Of a stretch of DNA of 64,000 nt, positions 55,305-64,000 are shown in pieces. Source of the DNA: Phaeotremella fagi (Eukaryota > Basidiomycota > Tremellomycetes > Tremellales > Phaeotremellaceae). Both the position numbers and the translations under genes were made by a program. The notes under the pieces were generated by a model, which was given only the letters and a program-made list of their open reading frames with translations, did no database searches and had not been told where the DNA came from. The first letter of the stretch is position 1. Each line of letters opens with the position of its first letter. Where the stretch lies: NCBI GenBank assembly GCA_001599715.1, contig BCHU01000001.1:853634-917633 (forward strand), written 5' to 3'.

Positions 55305-56543
55305 ATGTCAACTCAACCCAACAACCACATAGTAATCCTAGGAGCCTCATTCAGTGGTATCAACACCGCTCATCGAATTCTCAAAAAACTCCCCAATAAC
55401 ACTTCCGTCAAAGTAACCTTGATCTCACCCAACACCGATATCTACTGGAGTATAGCGTCGCCAAGAGCCATAGCAGGTGGTCTAACCGATGATAAAGTCT
55501 TTCAACCCATTGCACCAGGTTTCAAAAAATACGGTAACAAATTCAATTTCATCGTTGCATCAGCCGAAAACGTCGATTTCGTGCGTAAAGAGGTTGAACT
55601 ATCCAACTTCCAACGTATCAGTTATGATTATTTGGTCATTGCTACTGGAAATCGAAATCAGAATGGCAAGGTTTTCAAGGGATTGGATAATACTGAAGAA
55701 ACTAAGAGTGCTTTAAAGGATTTCAGACAGCAAATTAAACTTGCTAAACATATCGTCGTTGGTGGTGGCGGTTCGACTGGAATTGAATTTGCTGGAGAGC
55801 TAAAACATATTTATGGAGATTCGAAGGATGTTTATTTGGTGAGTTCCAATCGACTAACGAATAATGAAGATTTTCCGTTGACCGCCAAAAAAACTTTAGA
55901 TCGCAAGTGGTAAAGCATTGAGTATGGAAAGTCCCCCAAAAGTCCAAAAGATAGCTTTGGAAGGGACGAAAAAGCTCGGTATCCACGTCCTACTGAATAC
56001 AAAAGTCATCAAACAAATCGAAACCCCCGGTAAAACCGAAATCACACTGTCAGACAAAACAACACTCATCACTGATCTCTACATCCCAACATTCGGAGCC
56101 ATTACCAACAGTTCCTTCATCGATCCAAAGTATTTAACCAAGAATGGTCAAATTTCAGTCAACCATTACTTGGGTGTTGGAGATAGGAATGACGTCTTTG
56201 CGTTGGGAGATGTCGCTGATGTAGAATGGAATCAATTGATTTATGCGGATAAACAATCGAAATATCTAGCCGATCTATTGGTTCGATCGTTAACAGGACG
56301 TAAATTACTTCCTTATAAAGCAGCGGAACCTAGTTCGAGTGAGTCAGACAAATTATACTATCTATCACGATACTATCCATACTGATATTCTTGATACTAG
56401 GAATGCTCGGCTTCTCTATAGGTCCTAACAACGGTACTGGTGCAATGGGTAGTCTAAGATTACCATCCTTCCTGATTACAAGGGTAAGAAAGGGTTTATT
56501 CACGGAGAAGATGCCTTCAGTGATTGATGGTACCGGAGCTTGA
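55305..56543 (+). CDS. AIFM2/FSP1-like FAD-dependent NAD(P)H oxidoreductase
   Basis: Three exons: about 55305-55840, 55905-56339 and 56400-56543, giving roughly 370 residues. FAD-binding GxGxxG-type motif near the N-terminus: HIVILGASFSGINTAHRIL; ATG motif YLVIATGNRNQ; second Rossmann motif for NAD(P)H: KHIVVGGGGSTGIEFAGEL. C-terminal FAD motif: NDVFALGDVADVEW. The first junction reads YL|IASGKALSM and the last LPSFLITRVRKGLF, typical of fungal AMID-like proteins. Start is the ATG in CACAATGTCAACTC. Family members reduce quinones; location here is unclear as there is no presequence. The downstream exon is often missed because the frame stops in the second intron. Confidence 0.86.
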
Positions 56544-56852
56544 GACGATGTACTGTCATTATAACCACTCGAGCTTCTTTGCACTAGAGTACTATGGTAT
56601 ACTACAGCTTTTGTCAATTCTTGCAGACATTTTTTGTTCCTTTGTTTTGAAAGGATTCCTTCAGGCACAGTAAATCAGCGTTTCAGGTATTAAGCTCAGG
56701 GCGCAAACAGATCTCTCGGGCGCAGTGATCCTAAAAATAATCTTGGCGGCTTTCATTAGCTGTGCAAATCGAGAATTAACTGTTCTACATATTCAAATCC
56801 TAGACTATCTATTCGTTCCTCGATAATATAGATAGAAGAATTGGTAGAAACC
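56544..56852. other. Intergenic
   Basis: 3' UTR of the AIFM2-like gene and promoter of the next gene. The minus frame across it is antisense to the last AIFM2-like exon. Nothing else seen. Confidence 0.45.
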
Positions 56853-58949
56853 ATGAGACTGTTCACTGTTCTATCGATCGGATTCAGTGTCTTCGACCTG
56901 GCAACAGCAGCATGTACGCCCAACACCACCTCCACGACGGATTTACAATCACTCCTTACATCAGGGGGAACAGGATACATTCTGCAATTATGTGCAAATC
57001 AAATCTATTCGTTGACTGATGTATTGAACTTCACTACCTCGAATCAAGTAAGCCTTTACCATTCTCGATCATGATAACCAACAACTAATCCATGATTTAG
57101 GAAATTTCCACAGAGAACTATCCTAGAGATTCAAGTCGTGCTACATTGGTTGCTGCTGGAACTGGAATGTCAACTTTGATCCAAGGATCCAATGGTGGAC
57201 TTAGTGGTATTAAAATTAGGAATGTTCAGGTGAGGACTTACCATTGTTCCATGATTCAAAGGATGGTTATCTGACCTAGGAAATGCCCCTTTTCGAAATT
57301 AGATCAACGGAAATAGATTAACTGCAGATATCGATCCTAACGGTGGAGGGAATATTGAAATTGGTGGTGCGAACGCTAATCAGTTAGTGGAATATGTTAA
57401 AAGTTACGATCCAAGGTAAGTCATCGGTAATCATTTCAAACGTTGTGATATTCAACTGATTCCAATCTAGGGGATGGACTTGTTTACACATGTACGTCCA
57501 GATTGCATCTCAAAATATACAATCTCATATCTCCCAGTGCCGAAGGTCCATTCACATGTACCAACGCGACGATACAGAATAACGATATAGGACCTTGTGG
57601 ACATGATGATTTTCAGAATGTATGTCAACAACCGACCATACGTGATCTCTCCAATTTGAGCTAACATTTACAAAATATAGTGGGCTGACGGTATAAGTCT
57701 AAGTTGCGAGGGAAGTTTGGTACAGAACAATGTCATCACCGATGCGACGGATGGAGGTAAGCTCCCCTTGTTGATATTTCACTTTGCGCAAAGTCAAAAT
57801 ACTGATTGAAATGCAGGAATTGTCGTTTTTGGAGCACCCTTCTCGACGATTAGGAATAACACGATAAGTGTAAAGACGGTAAATATTTTCTGTGCACACA
57901 AAATGATCTAGACTGTCTAATAGCAAACAGCGAACGATGTTAGGTGGAATCAACTGTGAGTTGCAAACACATATATGGAAGGGATATCATACTGAACATT
58001 GACTAAAGTGGTGGACGTCCTTCCATGGCTTCCAGAAGGTAATTTCTCCAACACTCACGTTGTCGGTAATTTCATCAATGGAGGATTTGCGACTAGTGTA
58101 AGTCTCTTTCACAATTCCAACCCGTCGTAGCCAGGAATAATGAATAAACCAGATGGGAAACGCAACCAACGGTCCCAACAATGCGTCAGCGATAATAAAA
58201 ATCGGTATCGTAAGTCATTTCGATTCCCCAGATACAATCTGCGAGAAGCTGATCAAAATCTTAGGGAATTGGACCAGAAATTTGGTGGGGTGACAAGTGA
58301 GTCTAAACGTTCTTCATTCAACATCCGTTGTTAATGCTGATAATTAACATCTAGTCGCTACGGTACGAATCAATCCAATGGTGGAATCGTCGAGAACAAC
58401 CAATTAAGTGGTGCTTTCGCCTACGGAATGGCTTTAGGCGGAGTAGCCAATTTCATAATTTCAAACAATTCTTTCGTTGGTAACGTCTCAATAGTAAGTC
58501 CTCTCCATACATCGACCATTCTAACAGAACCCCACTAGATCGGTAACTACGGACCAAATTGTACGACCGGCGGTTCGACACCTCAACCACCGACCCCTTT
58601 ACTCTCAGACAACTCGACCCTAACAAACGTTACCATAACACTCTCACCCCCGCAAACCCAATATCCAATGGATAACTATTATTTCATCAGTGGAAGAGCT
58701 TTAGGGTTGATCTGCATGGTTCCACCATCTTCAACTTCTAATTCTTGGCCTTACTTTTTCGCTGCAAGTGATTCAGTTAGTTCTGGTACTGGTACCGGAA
58801 CTGTAGCGTCCAGCACGATTTCTGGACCTGGTTCCACCAGTTCTGTCATTTCTAAGAGTGGCGCTGTGAGAGGTAGAGAGGTGAATTCGATGATGATCTG
58901 TGTTTTGATAACGATTTTTGGTTCTCTGATATCGTGTTTGATCTTATAA
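56853..58949 (+). CDS. Secreted, probably GPI-anchored parallel beta-helix protein
   Basis: Multi-exon gene (about nine exons, short introns) of roughly 500 residues. A signal peptide MRLFTVLSIGFSVFDLATAA is followed by ACTPNTTSTTDLQSLLTSGG. The body has pectate-lyase-like beta-helix rungs: GLSGIKIRNVQINGNR, GNIEIGGANANQLVEYV, CTNATIQNNDIGPCGHDDFQ, WADGISLSCEGSLVQNNVIT, DATDGGIVVFGAPFSTIRNN and NGGIVENNQLSGAFAYGM. The repeated G-I-x-x-x-x-N-x-I/x-N-N ladder is the diagnostic feature, with many N-glycosylation sites. The tail is Ser/Thr/Gly-rich, then hydrophobic (MMICVLITIFGSLISCLIL), as for GPI attachment. Probably a wall-associated protein or polysaccharide-acting enzyme; catalytic residues not identified. 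Confidence 0.8.
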
Positions 58950-59282
58950 TCGGTTTATGATATAGATCTTGGAATGTAGCATCTCGGACTTCGATGGATT
59001 AAAATAGATTAGGACAATGCATGAAGCTTTCAATATTTGCATTAAGGTGAAGGGTTTCTGTGAAACGACAAATCGGCATTCCTATTACACTTCTTTACAT
59101 GGGCAAAATGGCCAATTCTATAATATCTACAACGAAAAATGGAATGAATTAAAGGGACATAAAACAACATCGGAAACATATCAATCACTTCAAACAGCAG
59201 ATTCTGCTGGTGGTAACTGGAGTAAGGTTCTAATGTAATCTCGTATGAGCCATGTCCAAAGCAAATCACGAAACACAAAGAC
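58950..59282. other. Convergent intergenic region
   Basis: 3' UTRs of the beta-helix gene and SMC6. Short frames on both strands are not gene-like. Confidence 0.45.
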
Positions 59283-62200
59283 TCACTGTCCACCTCGAAT
59301 TGGATCTCTCATTCTGATAATTTTATTGGTAGCATCCGATTTGAATCTCGTCATATCCTGTTGTAGACAGTCAACATCAAACATTGATTGTTTTTTGAAT
59401 AAAAGAACTACTCACCAGAGGTGTGATGAGGATGAATTGCTTCTCATCACTTTCTCTAGCCCCATTGATCTATAACAAGTTGTCAACAAATAGTCTAACA
59501 GGTCATCAAATCGTTGATTACACTCACCAACATGTTACCAGCCGTTTGTCTATTGGCAGAATCGAGGAAAACGTCCCATTCATCCAAACATCTAATTGGA
59601 CTACTGACAGTTTCCCAAAGTGAAAGTAAAAGTGAGACAGTCGCAAAAGATCTTTCACCTCCACTCAGAGTTTTAACGGTTCTTATGTTGACGACAGCGT
59701 CATGATCAACAGCGTCAGAGTCGGTTTCGGCAAACTAAAGGAGATTCGGTTGGTAAGTTCACCAATCAAAAACGTTCTTAATCAAAGATAACACTCACAG
59801 CCAAAGCTAATTTCCCTTCGCCATGATTGAAGTTGAGCTTCAAGGGAAGATCGGGGCGTTTGTTGATATTGATGACGAAAGAACATCGAGCCGTGAGAGC
59901 TGTTCGACTTCTAATCTCTATCCAACGTTTCTTTCGAATGATGAGAGATTGTCTCAATCGCTAATAACATTATCAGTATCGGGTTATCTCTTACTATCAC
60001 GTTCTCATACATTATTTATTTTTTGGAAATCTCGAATAGCCTTTTCTGATCTCTTGTAGTTTTCAGTAGCTTGAAGATATTTTTCCGCAGCTTCGTCCGC
60101 ATCTATGTTGACTCTACGAAACAAAAGAAAGAAAAAACATTTAGCGTTCTGTTTTTCTTGCACAGAAGAAAAGACTCGACATACCGTTTTTTGGCCGTTT
60201 CCTTCGCCTTCTTCAAGGTTACCAATTCATGATCTAAGTCTGCCTTTGACTTCTCAGGGTGCAATCGTTCACCTTCCGTTAATTCCATGGCTTTCACTAC
60301 CCAAGTCTACGAAAGTCGATGTCGATGTCAGAAACCCGGAATGAAACAAGTAAAAAATCAATCACTCACCTCAGCCTGTGTTGCTTTCTCAACCAATTCT
60401 TCTTCCAATTTTGCCTGTTGATCTTTATACCTAGCTTGCGCATCGTGGTAATGTTTGACACTGCCCGTCTCCCGTGTTCTGTCCTCCGCAATGGTGTGCA
60501 TTGCAGCCTGTCGACATTCATTAATAACTGAATCGCAGTCATGCGAGATTGTGACTGAGAATCTTACCCTCAGCTCGTCGGATTTTGCTGTAAATCCATC
60601 CAATTCCTGTTGAGCAACATCCACTGCAGCAGAAGTCTTCTGTTCGATTTCCATCAACTTCGCCAAGTCGACATTAAGGAGCTCAAGCTGCTCAGACTGT
60701 TTTTCCAATCTTTCCTCGCATTCCTAAATAGATTTTGATCAATCACTTGAAAAACTTCAACACGATCGAACGAAACGTACCTTCAATTGTGCTTCATAAA
60801 CAGCCAAACTCGTTTCTGTTCGATCCTTGATCGAATCATTCAATGTTTCGATTTTAAGTTCGTGATCTTTTTCACCTCTTCTGAGACGAACGAGGGTTCT
60901 CTAGAACGGAATCAGCATATACCAAAAGCATGGTAGAACTGACATACATTGAGTTCCTCATTGTTCTGATTGATATCGCGGAGATCACGAGTATTGGCTT
61001 GGATCTTAGGCTGAACTTCTGCTTCTTCGCGTTTCGCTTGTTCCAACTCTCGATTGATATTTCTGGTCGTCAGTGAAATTTCCGCTTCAGTACAACTCAC
61101 TCGATCTGTATCGTAACGTCCTTCGCGAACAAAGCACCTCCCTGCCATTGAGGCGATGGACCGGAAGTTCGAGCTCTAGAAAATCAGCGTCCACTCATGA
61201 AAACAAACCTACCCTCCAGTGATATCAGCTGTAGTTCTTCTACCAGAATGATTGAAACCGTCTGCAGTAAGCACATTGACAGGTGAGATTCGATTTCCAA
61301 ATTGTTTGGTGATCTCGTCGTTACCAGAGGTATTTGTAAGCGTCAGGAAAGTTTTTTCAATCGAGCTGTTATTGATGAGAATACGCAAGACTTCTTCATT
61401 GGTGATCTGACATATCAGTCGACACCCGACATACATCAACTCACTCGAAGTTTGCTTAAGATTGTGTCTCCGTATCTCCTGAGATCACCCTGAGAATAAT
61501 CGAAAATATCACCACCATGCTGAATAACAGCTGGAATACCGTTGCCCGCATTACTAGCCTTATAGCCCCTACAAAGTCAATAACGGAAATGACACCAAAA
61601 GACTAACCTTCTGTTGCATCTTTGCAGGATGTCCATCAACTGTTTTCTATCGACATCAGTTCGAACCGCGAAGCCACATAGGAGACTTCCCAAAGCACCT
61701 TGAAGAACTTTTTCATATTTGAAATCTTCGAGGGTGACGTACTGACCCATCGGACCAAGAGGTTTAGAATGTTTCCACGTTGCTCGGTTAATTTCGTCCA
61801 TGACTAAATTGATGTGGACTCCGAAAGCAGCCAAACGATTCGTCTTTTGCCTCTCGATGGTTTGCTTCCTGGCGGCCAATTCATGAACTTTCGTAGAATG
61901 GACTTCTTTCTCGTTATGAAGTCCCTGTTGTTGAACTCGTAACTCGTCATTGATTTTAGTACATTTGGCCAATTCTTTCTCCTTCTCAGGAATATCACGT
62001 CTGATGCCGGCGAGGGTTTTAGAAAGTTTAGCGATTTCCGCTCGAGTTCGTTCTTCGACTGGGTCTAGTTCACCTTCGATGGCTCTTTTACGATCATCGA
62101 TGCTTTTGTTCAAGTTTTCGACCTCCTTCTTAGTCTCAACGATTTCTTCTTTACAACTCTTGATATCGCTCTGCCGGTCAGTGAGATTCAAATTCTCCCC

Positions 62201-63873
62201 TCACCTTAGCCAAACTGATTTCTTTGTTTACCTTGGTCTGTCGTACTTTGGCCTCGATTAATGTGTTCTGTAGAGGCACTTTTGAAGCGTTGTGGGCTTT
62301 TATCTCCTCGTCGAGTTGGCTCACTTTCGCGTTAAGCGGTTCGATCGCGGCCTAGGATGTCAGTGTTGTTTCACGATCATTCTCACTTCGCCTTCCAATT
62401 CCTTCTGCCTGGCGGCTTGAACCTTCTCGTCAAGAGAGTCAATGCTTACACGTAGCTCAGCACTACTCTGGAATTTGTCAGGAAGGTTGTACGCCGATAT
62501 ACGTACTTTTTCCTTGTCCATTACATATGCCCAAGCAAGTTCCCCAGTGACTTTCTTGATTTTTCTATCAATCTCAAGTTGCTGTTCAGAGGCTTCAACG
62601 TCGCGTCTGTGTTTGTCAACTCTACTTTGAAGATCCGGTAGAGCTTTTTCTTGATTGTTGATAGTCGATTGGATCGTTGCTATACTCTGCGCGATGTTGC
62701 TATAAGCATCAATAAGAGTCGAAAGTTGAGTGCCTTTCAGGAAGAACTATGAGAGCGCGTAAGCTAAAGTCCAATTTGTGGACACTCACATTATACAAAA
62801 CAGAATCATCGGCTTTTTGAAGGAAGTCTCTTGCTTGATCTTGGGTAAGCAGGGTTAAAGGAGAGTCAATAACAATGCTGAAGTGATTGCAGATATGTGT
62901 AAGCTCTTCTCGTTTGTTCGAGATGATACGACCGTTCCTCGTCGTTCTAAATCGATAGGAACTACCTCCAGCCGCGGTGATGGTACGTTGAATGATGATG
63001 TCCTGATCGAATACATCTGGACGATAAGCACCTTCACCTGCATTCGAAAGAGTCAAGTATATCTCGGCTTTACTGTTTTCACTGTCAGCAAAAAAAGGAT
63101 CTTGTATTCGTGTCAAATCAAACTTACTCGGCATCACCATCTTTCCTAATCAGATTTTTCAGACCAGCTCCCCGACCTGTGATACTAGCTTTACTTCCCA
63201 AAGCAACGAGAATAGCAGTAAAGATAGCAGATTTGCCACCTAAGAAGTTTAACGTTAACAACAATGGTCCAAATGAGAAAAAACATGACTCACTCCCGTT
63301 ATGACCAACGATGAAATTCATTCTTTGACAGAAATCTTGGGTGAAATGTTGGTGACACATGAAGTTGATCAAAGTGATCTCTTTGAGAATCCCAGATTCG
63401 GCACCAGCCTAGTCGCAATGTTGAATGAGTACATTTCCAAATAGTCCAGTAGAAAATTAGAACAGACACTCACACCAACCCGTCTAACTTGCTTCGCTTT
63501 AGCAGCTTCATAAGCTGCCATATTCGCTTCGTCATCAGGGAATTCAGTTTCTCTGACGATATCCTCGAAATCATCTTCATCGTCAACATCAAAACTCTCA
63601 TCAGCGTCTTCAGTTCCATTCTCTCCGTCAACAACACTAGATTCCTGTTCATCGACATCCATTGAATCCTCAGTTGAATGTCGTGGAACATTCTTTCCTT
63701 TACCACCACCTAGCCCCTTTTCGAGTTTAACTCGTTTGATCTGATGTTGAGTTTGATGATCAGAGAGTGTATCCCTCAACGACGTTGGTAGAACTTACAT
63801 CTGCGACTCTATCATCCTCACCATCACTCCCCTCTGCGGCAGATGATAATCTCTTTAGAGGTGATCTAGCCAT
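59283..63873 (-). CDS. SMC6: SMC6, structural maintenance of chromosomes 6
   Basis: ATPase arm of the SMC5/6 complex (DNA repair, replication-fork and rDNA stability). Start MARSPLKRLSSAAEGSDGED at 63873; acidic N-terminus, then ITLINFMCHQHFTQDF and the Walker A GHNGSGKSA, which is split by an intron. The D-box region QDQARDFLQKADDSV follows, then a coiled coil, a hinge (GNGIPAVIQHGGDIFDYSQ, GFAVRTDVDRKQLMDILQ), and the second coiled coil. The signature VKTLSGGERSFATVSLLLSL and Walker B PIRCLDEWDVFLDSANRQTA are near 59540-59690. A final intron joins ILITPL to DMTRFKSDATNKIIRMRDP, the usual SMC6 ending. About 1,150 residues, many short exons; the whole gene is in the window. NFMCH and the short Walker A context separate it from SMC5. 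Confidence 0.94.
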
Positions 63874-64000
63874 GAGAAGCTCTTCATAAAAAGTTGAAAT
63901 GGATACGAAGTTGAAATTGAAGTCGAAAATCAATCAATCAAGAGCTGGAAGGATTCAACTTTTCTACGCGTAAACAAAAGTGTACCACGTGGCATTGGTG
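63874..64000. promoter_or_regulatory. SMC6 upstream region, right edge
   Basis: Promoter of SMC6, cut by the window edge. Nothing distinctive seen. Confidence 0.4.

Noticed and set aside
1..64000. tRNA, rRNA, CRISPR, retrotransposon or DNA transposon genes
   Set aside because: I found no B-box-like GGTTCGANTCC with a matching A box, no repeat-spacer array, and no reverse transcriptase, integrase or transposase motif in any listed frame. Absence by eye is not proof.

Overview
The window is about 64 kb of nuclear DNA from a basidiomycete fungus, most likely of the Tremellales (Cryptococcus/Kwoniella/Tremella type). The evidence is that nearly every gene is cut by many short introns (35-70 nt, GTRAGT donors, YAG acceptors, CTRAY-like branch points), genes are densely packed on both strands, and the gene content is ordinary fungal housekeeping. 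There is no bacterial, plasmid or phage sequence, and I found no tRNA, rRNA, CRISPR array or transposon.

Layout. 0-3.4 kb: a PQ-loop vacuolar amino-acid transporter (cut by the left edge) and ALG12, an ER mannosyltransferase. 3.5-8.5 kb: a run of small, intron-poor, minus-strand genes that I do not recognise. They are visibly related to each other and lie in tandem-duplicated blocks that include their flanks, with a 100-N assembly gap inside. 9-16 kb: a putative mitochondrial helical-repeat protein, a small tail-anchored protein and a BTB/POZ protein. 16-20 kb: translation factor eEF1B-alpha followed by three tandem copies of a second unknown small-protein family. 20.6-29.4 kb: a GFA-type zinc enzyme, an MFS drug/polyamine exporter, a secreted GH5 beta-1,3-glucanase, a Pin1-type prolyl isomerase and a sugar-porter-like MFS protein. 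29.6-42 kb: mitochondrial D-lactate dehydrogenase, a protein with a J-like domain that lacks HPD, a large ArAE/FUSC-type membrane protein, an ABM-type monooxygenase, complex I subunit NDUFV1, a GSKIP-domain protein and mitochondrial SSB (RIM1). 42-54 kb: a chromodomain/PHD SNF2 protein that stops before its second ATPase lobe, tail to tail with a RIF1 orthologue carrying PP1-docking motifs. 55-64 kb: an AIFM2-like oxidoreductase, a GPI-anchored beta-helix wall protein and SMC6.

Functional themes are mitochondrial energy and genome maintenance (DLD, NDUFV1, RIM1), chromatin and replication (SNF2/CHD, RIF1, SMC6) and cell surface or secretion (ALG12, GH5, beta-helix protein). These genes are neighbours and do not form an operon. 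The most novel material is the two expanding families of small orphan proteins (3.5-8.5 kb and 17.4-20 kb). The oddest single gene is the truncated SNF2 ATPase. Exon boundaries were assigned by eye from splice consensus and reading frame; they are good where frame and family conservation agree and approximate elsewhere.
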